Below, one piece after another: positions 1 to 5,595 of a stretch of DNA of 33,106 nt (its first letter is position 1; every line of letters starts with the position of its first letter). The position numbers were made by a program, and so were the translations under genes. The notes beneath the pieces are model-generated. The model saw only the letters and a list, made by a program, of their open reading frames with translations, had not been told where the DNA came from and searched no databases. This stretch comes from a virus, in the IMG/VR virus record IMGVR_UViG_3300032285_005265, positions 1 to 33,106 of that record; one strand, written 5' to 3'.

Positions 1-126
1 AGTTAAAATGCTTGTTTCCAATTATCTTTATTATACCCTGGAAGAAAGGAAACTGCCGCACTAAAATGCGGACGCCTTATATCCCCGCCCTAAAGGACGG
101 GGTTTTACGGCGCATTTGATAAGTCC
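1..126. mobile_element. End of a second IS200/IS605-type element, cut by the window edge
   Basis: Read on the minus strand, 126 to 55 is nearly the same as the left end of the complete element near 18945-19014. Both share CTTATCAAAT, a conserved CGCCGTAAAAC block, a GC-rich hairpin, ATATAAGGCGTCCGC and a second small hairpin. The hairpin here (83-102) is closer to the right-end hairpin of the complete copy (20614-20634). A plus-strand frame open from base 2 ends in Leu-Pro-His-stop at 62-64, matching the Pro-His-stop of the complete tnpA. Residues before that do not match TnpA and there is no aligned catalytic Tyr. It may therefore be a decayed tnpA or a bare end. The rest lies outside the window. 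Confidence 0.65.
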
Positions 127-138
127 CATTTCCATCAG

Positions 139-295
139 TTAAACCCTTTTAAATTGAGCCATCGTCGAGGCTGAGTCAGCCTGATCTTTAGTTGTATTCC
201 AATACGTCCACAAAATCTTCTCGTTTTGAATCACAAATCGCTCAAGCTCAGAAATATCCCGTAAATCACCGCCAGCAAGTCATCAGATTTTTCAT
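139..295 (-). pseudogene. Frameshifted small gene coupled to the upstream RHH gene
   Basis: An ATG at 295 overlaps the stop of the ribbon-helix-helix gene (ATGA), the usual sign of translational coupling, but its frame stops after nine codons (MKNLMTCWR). A second frame, open from 279 to the stop at 139-141, reads as a good protein tail: GGDLRDISELERF, then a Trp-Thr-Tyr-Trp-Asn segment and QFKRV at the end. It has no convincing start of its own. A single indel near 270-280 would join the two into a protein of about 52 residues. I do not recognise the family. The break could be a real frameshift, a programmed one or a sequencing error. Confidence 0.45.
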
Positions 296-501
296 GATAC
301 CTTTTTCATTTTTGCTGATTTATGAATTTCCTCTGGGGATTCTAAATTAGCAAACCCAAATTCAAGGAGTTGTCTAATGAGCTCCTGTTTAGGTAGCTTG
401 TAGAGTTTTGCGTACGTCTGGATTTGTACAAACATTTTTTCAGTCATACGCAATTGATACATTCGCGTTTTTCGATCCTCATTTTTGGGTTTAAAAACCA
501 T
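292..501 (-). CDS. Small ribbon-helix-helix-like regulator
   Basis: This 69-residue basic protein has the layout of a ribbon-helix-helix DNA binder. A short strand (TRMYQLRMTEKMFVQI) is followed by two helices (AKLYKLPKQELIRQLLEFG). A good Shine-Dalgarno sequence (AAGAAGGAT) precedes the ATG. A perfect 6-5-6 palindrome lies about 20 nt upstream of the start and could be its own operator. The downstream gene overlaps by ATGA and is frameshifted. Size, operator and coupling resemble an antitoxin or autorepressor, but no toxin partner can be recognised, so the role is inferred. Confidence 0.6.
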   Translation of the reverse strand: MVFKPKNEDRKTRMYQLRMTEKMFVQIQTYAKLYKLPKQELIRQLLEFGFANLESPEEIHKSAKMKKVS

Positions 502-521
502 ATCATCCTTCTTTCACATAC

Positions 522-538
522 TATGCCACCAAGGCATA
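522..538. promoter_or_regulatory. Palindromic operator candidate upstream of RHH gene
   Basis: TATGCC-ACCAA-GGCATA is a perfect inverted repeat with 6-bp arms and a 5-nt centre, about 20 nt before the ATG of the ribbon-helix-helix gene. That is a usual place for an autoregulatory operator. A possible promoter further upstream on the minus strand (TTGCAA, 17 nt, TAGATT) is weak. Confidence 0.4.
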
Positions 539-584
539 AAACTGGCTTAATCTACTAAATAACTCTTCTAATTGCAACTGATTT

Positions 585-606
585 ATATACTAAGACCATA
601 TACTAA
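585..606. repeat. Short direct repeat ATATACTAA, 13-nt period
   Basis: ATATACTAA occurs at 585-593 and again at 598-606, separated by 4 nt. The second copy overlaps the stop codon of the lipoprotein gene (603-605). It lies upstream of the ribbon-helix-helix gene and could be a protein-binding direct repeat. The function is unknown. Confidence 0.35.
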
Positions 607-1247
607 AACCGTTCATTTGATTTCTCCCGAGCTAATTTCTCCTTTTGTCTGAGTGCAGATTCTGCTGCCACTTTTCTGAAATGAGTCATCTTTGAGTCAT
701 ACTTTTGCTCATCCCAGGTTTTTGGAAAAGACTTGTTAAACTTATCCACTGTATCATCCCAGGCAGGCATCTCACCAATGGAGGCACTAGCGATGTGGGA
801 CACGGCATGAATCATCTGTCCTGTCGTCGTATCAATCGCACCGATGTGCTGCTCGCACCTGACTTCGTGTGAGAACAAATGTTCAATCACTTGGCACCGC
901 TCATTGGCCGTGATCACAGCTCCGACTGAGTACATCTTGCCGTAAATGGCGTACTTTTCCTCGTCATCAAACCGATCCACATCTTCCCTGTGAATGAGGT
1001 CTTGCTCGGCCTTCACAGCCTCAAAAGCTCTGGCGCGATCCACGACGAAAAACTTATTTGACTCAACTAACGAGGTTTCAAGTCTCACATAAGAGTCTGA
1101 ATCCAAGCTATTTGGGTCAATAAAAACCCTGTGCGCTGGGTCAGTCCACTTCGTTCTTTGCATAGGAGCTGATGAACAAGCAGTAGACCCGAGGGTTAAG
1201 ATGACAGTCATTAAAACCAATTTTTTCATTTCATTCATTTTTTTCAT
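603..1247 (-). CDS. Lipoprotein with CsgG/LpoB-like domain
   Basis: The ATG at 1247 is preferred over the longer frame because AGGTGGAGG lies just before it. It gives 214 residues starting MKKMNEMKKLVL, with a hydrophobic stretch ending in a lipobox-like GSTAC, so the product is probably an outer-membrane lipoprotein. The mature part (FFVVDRARAFEAVKAEQD, then YGKMYSVGAVITANERC) resembles CsgG/LpoB-type lipoproteins, where a residue-variable strand leads into VVDR and a helix. The gene has its own promoter (TTACAA, 17 nt, TATACT at 1267-1295) and a palindrome just upstream. It looks like an independently expressed moron that alters the host envelope. Family assignment is by pattern only. Confidence 0.6.
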   Translation of the reverse strand: MKKMNEMKKLVLMTVILTLGSTACSSAPMQRTKWTDPAHRVFIDPNSLDSDSYVRLETSLVESNKFFVVDRARAFEAVKAEQDLIHREDVDRFDDEEKYAIYGKMYSVGAVITANERCQVIEHLFSHEVRCEQHIGAIDTTTGQMIHAVSHIASASIGEMPAWDDTVDKFNKSFPKTWDEQKYDSKMTHFRKVAAESALRQKEKLAREKSNERF

Positions 1248-1266
1248 AAATCCTCCACCTACAATC

Positions 1267-1295
1267 AGTATAGCGAGAGTCTTTACGTTTTGTAA
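1267..1295 (-). promoter_or_regulatory. Sigma70-type promoter of lipoprotein gene
   Basis: On the minus strand there is a -35 TTACAA (1295-1290), a 17-nt spacer and a -10 TATACT (1272-1267), 20 nt before the ATG at 1247. The Shine-Dalgarno AGGTGGAGG lies between. The spacing and the -10 are good. Confidence 0.6.
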
Positions 1296-1297
1296 TT

Positions 1298-1313
1298 GTG
1301 TCTGATTAGACAC
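1298..1313. promoter_or_regulatory. Palindromic operator, copy 1
   Basis: GTGTCT-GATT-AGACAC is a perfect 6-4-6 palindrome just upstream of the -35 of the lipoprotein promoter. It overlaps the stop codon of the preceding gene. On the minus strand it is followed by AATT. The same arrangement, GTGTC..AGACACAATT, occurs at 1766-1781 in the promoter of the next gene, so both genes are probably controlled by one regulator. Confidence 0.5.
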
Positions 1314-1728
1314 CCTCTTTCCACATTCCGTAGTTTTGATAATACTCCATTAAGCGACGAGCCTCAGCTTTCGTGTAGCGACGCACACTTGAGATTCCAT
1401 ATCTTTCGTAGAATTGATCTCTACTGATTTTGTTGTCACGGATGAATTGATCAACGACAGATGTGCTTGCTTTTCCAACTATTATTGAGAAATAAACCCT
1501 TTTTGAGATGTTTGCTAAGTTCAGGCAATAACCCCGATACTCGACCCAAGCCAGAGTTTCAAAATTCCCTTTTGAAAAGCCTTGGCAGAGAGTCCAGCGA
1601 GGAAACCGGATTTGAAATTGAGCTGGGTTTCGGAAATGAGGTCGCTCTACCGAGCGGGGCATTTTCGCCATTTTTGCGTCAGGAAACTTCTTTTTAAATT
1701 GCTCTGAGTTCAAAAATAAAACAGCCAT
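1306..1728 (-). CDS. Hypothetical 140-aa moron protein
   Basis: This 140-residue basic protein (start MAVLFLNSEQFKKKFPD) is not recognised. It has no signal peptide or membrane segment. The middle has a Trp/Tyr-rich stretch (WVEYRGYCLNL) and the C-terminus is helical (KAEARRLMEYYQ). The ATG at 1728 lies 17 nt after a good -10 box, with only a weak Shine-Dalgarno (AAAGAG). Its promoter carries the same GTGTC/GACAC operator as the lipoprotein gene downstream, suggesting the two are switched together. Confidence 0.55.
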   Translation of the reverse strand: MAVLFLNSEQFKKKFPDAKMAKMPRSVERPHFRNPAQFQIRFPRWTLCQGFSKGNFETLAWVEYRGYCLNLANISKRVYFSIIVGKASTSVVDQFIRDNKISRDQFYERYGISSVRRYTKAEARRLMEYYQNYGMWKEGV

Positions 1729-1744
1729 ACTCTTTTTATAACAA

Positions 1745-1774
1745 ATTGTAGTGTGCTTTAAAATTGTGTCTCAA
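1745..1774 (-). promoter_or_regulatory. Promoter of the 140-aa gene
   Basis: On the minus strand there is a -35 TTGAGA (1774-1769), an 18-nt spacer and a -10 TACAAT (1750-1745), 17 nt from the ATG at 1728. The -35 lies inside the operator palindrome at 1766-1781, so a bound protein would block RNA polymerase. Confidence 0.55.
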
Positions 1775-1781
1775 TTGACAC
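1766..1781. promoter_or_regulatory. Palindromic operator, copy 2
   Basis: GTGTCTCAATTGACAC is an imperfect 16-nt palindrome, the same length as the copy at 1298-1313 and with the same outer arms. On the minus strand both copies end in AGACACAATT. This one overlaps the -35 of the promoter of the 140-aa gene. Confidence 0.5.
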
Positions 1782-1876
1782 ATTCCTAGCCGTGCGTTTT
1801 GTCTAGGCTAGTAGCAATACCACGAGAGAGAGTCAGGTGAGGTCATGATATGAAATATTATTGTTAATTAATTTAA

Positions 1877-2326
1877 TTAAGCTGCAAGATATTGAGCATC
1901 CAAATGCAGAGGCTTAGAAGGCTTGTTTGGCAAAACCTCTAACTCACCATACAGTTTTTTGAATTCCTGTGCTTTTGCGGTGAGCCTTGCTAAAACAAAC
2001 AACCTAATATCTTTCTCAGTGGCCCAGTTCATGGCCGTTGCCTCGTTTTTCATCTTCTCCCATTTGAGTACGGCAACATGGCTCACGCAAAACCGACTAG
2101 AAAACTCTTGCAGAGTCATCTCAAAATGATTGCGAATAAAACTAATTTCAGCTCCCGTTAAGCGGGATTCCTTATGGGCTAAGGCTCTGAGAACTACTAA
2201 AGCAAGATCGTTCAAGTTTAACTGAGGCGTCCACACTTTACGAACTTTCACCATCGGTACGTTAAGTAAAAAAATGGGAAATCCAAACCCCGTATCAATG
2301 AACTCCTTTTGAATTTTAGTCTCCAT
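1877..2326 (-). CDS. HTH antitoxin of a toxin-antitoxin pair (MqsA/HigA-like)
   Basis: This 149-residue protein has an XRE-type helix-turn-helix at about residues 57-90 (LTGAEISFIRNHFEMTLQEF, then VSHVAVLKWE). The pattern matches the MqsA/HigA group, which has TGxEIxxxR before the helices and a V..WE recognition helix. It follows the toxin gene with an 11-nt overlap, the toxin-first order seen in mqsRA and higBA systems. It probably neutralises the toxin and represses the shared promoter by binding the palindrome at 2642-2656. The zinc-binding N-terminal domain of true MqsA is absent. Confidence 0.65.
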   Translation of the reverse strand: METKIQKEFIDTGFGFPIFLLNVPMVKVRKVWTPQLNLNDLALVVLRALAHKESRLTGAEISFIRNHFEMTLQEFSSRFCVSHVAVLKWEKMKNEATAMNWATEKDIRLFVLARLTAKAQEFKKLYGELEVLPNKPSKPLHLDAQYLAA

Positions 2327-2633
2327 ACAGGCTCCCTAAATCTATCGCAGTGATAATCAACATTCCCAACTCATCAAAGGAAACAATCACCCTGAGCTCA
2401 CGTCGGTCCACCGTCTTACCTCTGACAGAATAGTTCCATGAATGATACGCTTCATCGAATTTGTCCTTGCGCTTTTCATGATGGCCATTCTTCAATACAT
2501 ACAATACTTCTGGACGGCTGATTTGACGCTCATTTTGCCGATCAAAAGCGTGACGGGTGTCTAAATAGGTCCCACGCTCAATGCAAAGACCAATCTGAAA
2601 CATCAAGTTGGAAATCTTTGCTGAACGATTCAC
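2316..2633 (-). CDS. DUF4258-type toxin
   Basis: This 105-residue protein has the conserved pattern of DUF4258 proteins. A strand has His-Ala-Phe-Asp-Arg, then ERQISRPEVLYVLKNGHHEK, then a Trp-Asn-Tyr segment, RRELRVIVSFD and a final IITAIDL strand. Such proteins are usually encoded next to an HTH antitoxin and are thought to be RelE-like, though the target here is unknown. The GTG at 2633 falls almost at the predicted transcription start (-10 at 2640-2645), so the mRNA would be leaderless. An ATG at codon 11 is an alternative but has no Shine-Dalgarno. The antitoxin start overlaps its 3' end. Confidence 0.65.
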   Translation of the reverse strand: MNRSAKISNLMFQIGLCIERGTYLDTRHAFDRQNERQISRPEVLYVLKNGHHEKRKDKFDEAYHSWNYSVRGKTVDRRELRVIVSFDELGMLIITAIDLGSLYGD

Positions 2634-2639
2634 CTTTTA

Positions 2640-2668
2640 TTTGTAACTCAGTTACATTAGAATGTCAA
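2640..2668 (-). promoter_or_regulatory. Toxin-antitoxin promoter with operator
   Basis: A consensus -35 TTGACA (2668-2663), 17-nt spacer and -10 TACAAA (2645-2640) lie on the minus strand. A perfect 7-1-7 palindrome, TGTAACT-C-AGTTACA at 2642-2656, overlaps the -10 and is the expected binding site of the antitoxin. Confidence 0.7.
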
Positions 2669-2671
2669 GTT

Positions 2672-3031
2672 TTACTTAATGACGTTCAGCTTGGCGATTT
2701 TCCGGTAGTGTGGGCCTGTTGCTCCATCCTCATAAAGCTCATTAAAGTGAGCCACGAGCTGCTCTAGTTCAAGGCGAAACTGAGCCTGAAAGTGAAGTCG
2801 TCCTAGAAAGTGTATCCCTAGATCCCCTGTGTGATGCGAGTGACACAGCGGGATGACTGTGCGATCAGAACCCCCTGCTCCCTTGCTCTTGACATGATGA
2901 GCATGGACAGGCCAGTTCCCACAAACAACACACGCATAGCCATGAATCCATTTCACATACTCAGGGTCAAGCTTCCGAGTGGGTTTCTTATTTTTTCTAT
3001 CTTTTCTCTGAGGCTTTGGAAAAGCGATCAT
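2672..3031 (-). CDS. HNH-type nuclease, DUF968/Ref-like
   Basis: This 119-residue protein has a lysine/arginine-rich N-terminus followed by a zinc-type HNH core. CVVCG is at residues 34-38, HAHHVKSKGAGGSDR at 43-57 and PLCHSHHTGD at 61-70, then GIHFLG and a helix. The Cys pair, His-His-Val pattern and CHxHH-TG motif match phage Ref/DUF968-type nucleases, used in recombination or DNA processing. A strong Shine-Dalgarno (AGGGGGGG) precedes the ATG. The gene follows the 106-aa gene with a 10-nt gap, so they are likely cotranscribed. Confidence 0.75.
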   Translation of the reverse strand: MIAFPKPQRKDRKNKKPTRKLDPEYVKWIHGYACVVCGNWPVHAHHVKSKGAGGSDRTVIPLCHSHHTGDLGIHFLGRLHFQAQFRLELEQLVAHFNELYEDGATGPHYRKIAKLNVIK

Positions 3032-3041
3032 ACACCCCCCC

Positions 3042-3362
3042 CTAGTTCATCATGAAAACAGGCGGAGTGAGCCACTGAGGTTTATCCTCATGCTCCCCAA
3101 GCCACATCACCGGATGATTGGCTAACTCCTCATCATCCCCATGAGTCAAACGATAAACTGAGAAGCGATCCCCCACATTTAAAGCCGCCTCACACATCTG
3201 AGAGACTAAAACAAGATGCTCTTGCTGAGGGTCTCCCTTGGGCACGAGGCAAATGAACTCCCAGCAACTCTCATGATAAGCCTTAGGCTCTACCACGACT
3301 CGGTAGCCCATCACCTCTCTCGGCTCTATATAGCCCCATGCCGGGACCACAGGTATACCCAC
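3042..3362 (-). CDS. Hypothetical 106-aa phage protein
   Basis: The product is not recognised. It has no signal peptide, membrane segment or known motif. It reads as a compact mixed fold with acidic stretches (THGDDEELANHP) and aromatic residues. The start is GTG at 3362 without a clear Shine-Dalgarno. A TGACATACT sequence just upstream may be a -10 element, so a short or leaderless transcript is possible. It is followed after 10 nt by the HNH nuclease gene, suggesting a two-gene unit. Confidence 0.5.
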   Translation of the reverse strand: MGIPVVPAWGYIEPREVMGYRVVVEPKAYHESCWEFICLVPKGDPQQEHLVLVSQMCEAALNVGDRFSVYRLTHGDDEELANHPVMWLGEHEDKPQWLTPPVFMMN

Positions 3363-3736
3363 ACGTTGAGTATGTCAGAAATGATTGAGAACTGAAGAGA
3401 CAGTTAATAATTTTTCAAAGAATTTTGTCTACATTTTGTAATGCGTTAAGCTAATTTTTTTTCTAAACGTTCAACCCGCTCCGTCTATGGTGTCGTCCTG
3501 GACTGCTCCTGTACGGGCTCCTCTGCTTCGCATCCGTCGCCCTGTGGCCGCCGCAGAAATCATGACTAGCGGCTTACGCTACTTCGTAGCTGTTTGTAAT
3601 TCCCTGGTGATTTTGTGGCTCGTGTTTAAATCCCATTTCTTTCCCATGAATTAAAGTGTACGGTCAATTTTACAATTGAGCGGCGGCGACCGGGGTTTTG
3701 GGTAACTGCGATTAACACAAAATGGTCGCCGCTTAA
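3363..3736. other. Non-coding stretch with hairpins and a GC-rich island
   Basis: I see no convincing gene in this 374-nt stretch. About 3475-3600 is clearly richer in G+C than its surroundings and carries small hairpins: GCTAC-TTC-GTAGC at 3578-3590, and AGCG/CGCT at 3568-3580. A large inverted repeat follows at 3683-3732. It may hold a structured RNA, a terminator/promoter region or the remains of an inserted sequence. Confidence 0.4.
3683..3732. repeat. Long inverted repeat, 9-bp perfect arms
   Basis: GCGGCGACC (3683-3691) is repeated inverted as GGTCGCCGC (3724-3732), with an inner TTTTG/CAAAA pairing. The result is a long hairpin with an internal loop. There is no U-tract on either side, so it is not a typical terminator. 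It ends a few bases from the stop of the methyltransferase remnant. Confidence 0.5.
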
Positions 3737-3838
3737 TTAAACTTCGATACGCGCCTCAGCTATTTTAAAGTATTCAAGGTCTTTTTCTACCCGCATTGTT
3801 TTTAGGATGTCTAAGCAATCACCGAGATGAAGTTTCAT
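3737..3838 (-). pseudogene. Internally deleted DNA methyltransferase remnant (33 codons)
   Basis: This short frame begins MKLHLGDCLDILKTM. That is the typical N-terminus of phage N6-adenine/N4-cytosine DNA methyltransferases, normally followed by the DPPY region. It continues directly into RVEKDLEYFKIAEARIEV, which matches the usual C-terminus of the same enzymes (the VExDxEYFxIAxxRI segment that follows the SAM-binding FxGxGTT region). The whole catalytic core is missing between residues 15 and 16, in frame. A good Shine-Dalgarno (GAGGTGA) is kept, so a 33-residue peptide may still be made. It cannot be an enzyme. Confidence 0.75.
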
Positions 3839-3856
3839 GATTGAATCACCTCATTC

Positions 3857-4225
3857 TCAACAGTTTTCAACACCATTTTCAAACGCCCAGGCAATGATGC
3901 TCTTCACACAATGGGAGCGGTTATCGAACTCACCGGATTGCTTTAGAGTGTCGATTCGACTCAAAATAGACTTCTCAATCCGAGTGTAAATCACCTCGTC
4001 TCGTTCACCCTCGGATCTTTTTTGCCGCTTGGGTTTTTCTGTTTTAGTGAGTTGAGTTAAACCATTTTTCAGAGACCAGGAGATGAGAGAGCGAATGGCT
4101 TGGGAGCGGTTTTTAAACCCTTTTTTCTCATTGAGCACGTCGATTCGAGATAAGGTCTCCCGATCCATTCTTGCGTAAACAAACCCATCTTTATTGTCTT
4201 CGTTGACTAACGGTGTCTTATCCAT
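3857..4225 (-). CDS. Tandem ribbon-helix-helix protein
   Basis: Starting at the ATG at 4225 (Shine-Dalgarno AGGGG; a TTG 12 nt upstream is less likely), the protein has 122 residues in two copies of one unit. The first is VYARMDRETLSRIDVLNEKK then NRSQAIRSLISWSLKNG. The second is IYTRIEKSILSRIDTLKQSG then NRSHCVKSIIAWAFENG. Each has the strand-helix-NRSxxxxxxI-helix pattern of ribbon-helix-helix proteins. These normally act as dimers, so this looks like a single-chain dimer from gene duplication. A basic linker (KPKRQKR) joins the halves. It is probably a DNA-binding regulator, and its target is unknown. Confidence 0.75.
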   Translation of the reverse strand: MDKTPLVNEDNKDGFVYARMDRETLSRIDVLNEKKGFKNRSQAIRSLISWSLKNGLTQLTKTEKPKRQKRSEGERDEVIYTRIEKSILSRIDTLKQSGEFDNRSHCVKSIIAWAFENGVENC

Positions 4226-4238
4226 TTTTCCCCTCAAA

Positions 4239-4577
4239 TTATGGGTGAAGCGATTTTAAGTTGTCGGAGCCGACTAACCCAGATTTTTGAATCCGAACTT
4301 GGGTGAGAAAGTTTTTGTACTCGCGAATGATCTTAGAATCCTGGTTACTCTCGATTCGGTAGATGAGGAACTCGCTCAAATCCACCTGAGACTCAACATC
4401 CGTCGTGAAATAAGGGTCTGGATGAAACTGATATCCAATTCTCCCCTCTTTAGGCATCTCAAACACCCGCACGCACCAACGCAAAACCACTTGATTGGGG
4501 TTTTTATCGACAACCTCACCCAATAAAAATAAATTCGTTCCCTTCACCATTCCAACAAAAAGATTCATCTCTTCCAT
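4239..4577 (-). CDS. Hypothetical 112-aa phage protein
   Basis: The product is unrecognised. It opens with a hydrophobic beta-rich half (FVGMVKGTNLFLLGEVVDK) containing a Cys-Val-Arg-Val segment and ends with a helical, charged half. It sits between the RmlB-like gene (3-nt gap upstream) and the tandem ribbon-helix-helix gene, all in the same direction, so it is probably in the same transcript. Nothing in the sequence gives a function. Confidence 0.5.
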   Translation of the reverse strand: MEEMNLFVGMVKGTNLFLLGEVVDKNPNQVVLRWCVRVFEMPKEGRIGYQFHPDPYFTTDVESQVDLSEFLIYRIESNQDSKIIREYKNFLTQVRIQKSGLVGSDNLKSLHP

Positions 4578-4580
4578 TTC

Positions 4581-5498
4581 TCAGCTCCCTATTGCATTCC
4601 TGTAATACTCAACCGTTTTCTCCAGATCCCTCATGAAACACTCCTCCTCATACTGAGGCACCCCCCAACGATCCGTCTCCTCGGTCCTACCCAACGCATA
4701 CCGAGCATCATGTCCAGCGCGGTCCCGAACATGATGAATTAAGCTGGAGGGTTTTCTCAACAAGCCCAAGATCGTCCGCGCCAAAAGCTCATTGTGAATC
4801 TCCTTCGTCCCGGTGATGTGAAGCAGCGTGCCTGGGGGAATGTAATTGCTCGTGGCCACGATATTTAAGAACTCACACACATGATCAACCGATACCCACT
4901 GCCTCGTTTGCATTCCGTTGCCGTAAATCGGAATGGGTTGATCTTGAAGCGCGTTCTTACAAATCATCGGAATGAACTTTTCTTCAGATTGATGGGGACC
5001 AAAAATATTCACGCACCGAGTGGTGATGATCGACAAGTCATGCGTCTTTAAGAAGGCTTGAGCCAAAAGCTCCTGAGCTCCTTTAGTAGCTGAATAAACC
5101 GAGCCCGTGCGAAAGCGGTACTCCTCCTTAAGATCTCCCTCAGGAAGACAAGCACCCACTTCATCGGTTGAAAATAAAACGATTTTAAGATTCTTATGCT
5201 CTTTGGCAGCTTCAAAAAGTTCAAGGGTGCCTAAGACATTATTCTCAACGAAGACACGAGGGCCTTCAATCGAGCGATCCACATGACTCTCTGAGGCCAA
5301 GTGAATGACACAATCCACATCTTCTAAAAGTTTTGAGAGATTGATTTCAAATGAACCCAGTCGATAGGGTGTATGGCTTGCGTCTAAACCTAAGGACAAC
5401 CTCTGATCCAGCGTGCTGACGCGGATTTGATTCTCACGCAAATAAGGAACGAGGTTTTGACCAACAAATCCCGCACTGCCCGTAACCAATAGATGCAA
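4581..5498 (-). CDS. NAD-dependent sugar-nucleotide dehydratase/epimerase, RmlB-like
   Basis: This 305-residue extended short-chain dehydrogenase has the Rossmann motif GSAGFVG (residues 7-13), STDE at 110-113 and YSATK with catalytic Tyr135 and Lys139. The Thr-Asp-Glu triad is what separates dTDP-glucose 4,6-dehydratases (RmlB) from plain epimerases, so a 4,6-dehydratase activity is most likely. TRCVNIFGPHQ and IYGNGMQTRQWVSVDH are also typical of RmlB. It is shorter than usual RmlB (about 350 residues), and the exact substrate is uncertain. The start is TTG with a good AAGGAG. It could supply a modified sugar for the host surface or phage fibres, together with the GT9-type enzyme. Confidence 0.8.
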   Translation of the reverse strand: MHLLVTGSAGFVGQNLVPYLRENQIRVSTLDQRLSLGLDASHTPYRLGSFEINLSKLLEDVDCVIHLASESHVDRSIEGPRVFVENNVLGTLELFEAAKEHKNLKIVLFSTDEVGACLPEGDLKEEYRFRTGSVYSATKGAQELLAQAFLKTHDLSIITTRCVNIFGPHQSEEKFIPMICKNALQDQPIPIYGNGMQTRQWVSVDHVCEFLNIVATSNYIPPGTLLHITGTKEIHNELLARTILGLLRKPSSLIHHVRDRAGHDARYALGRTEETDRWGVPQYEEECFMRDLEKTVEYYRNAIGS

Positions 5499-5560
5499 GA
5501 CGGCTCCTTACATTACAGATTGTCTCGCAGGTTGCACAATGCAGTACACTTTGTTTGATT

Positions 5561-5584
5561 GCAATGTTTTTCGGCAATGTTTTT
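5561..5584. repeat. Direct repeat GCAATGTTTTT, 13-nt period
   Basis: GCAATGTTTTT occurs at 5561-5571 and 5574-5584, between the 124-aa gene and the RmlB-like gene. On the minus strand it precedes the RmlB-like start and may be a regulator-binding site. The function is unknown. Confidence 0.35.
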
Positions 5585-5595
5585 AGGAAACTTTT

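Noticed and set aside
3446-3487. Short frame TERVERLEKKLA-stop on the minus strand, like the end of a coiled-coil protein
   Set aside because: Only 13 codons are open and no upstream part is found. Too short to call, though it may be a remnant.
5499-5595. Promoter before the RmlB-like gene (TTGTGC, 16 nt, TGTAAT)
   Set aside because: The -35 is poor and the start of transcription would fall on the ribosome site. The direct repeat there is kept as a separate observation.
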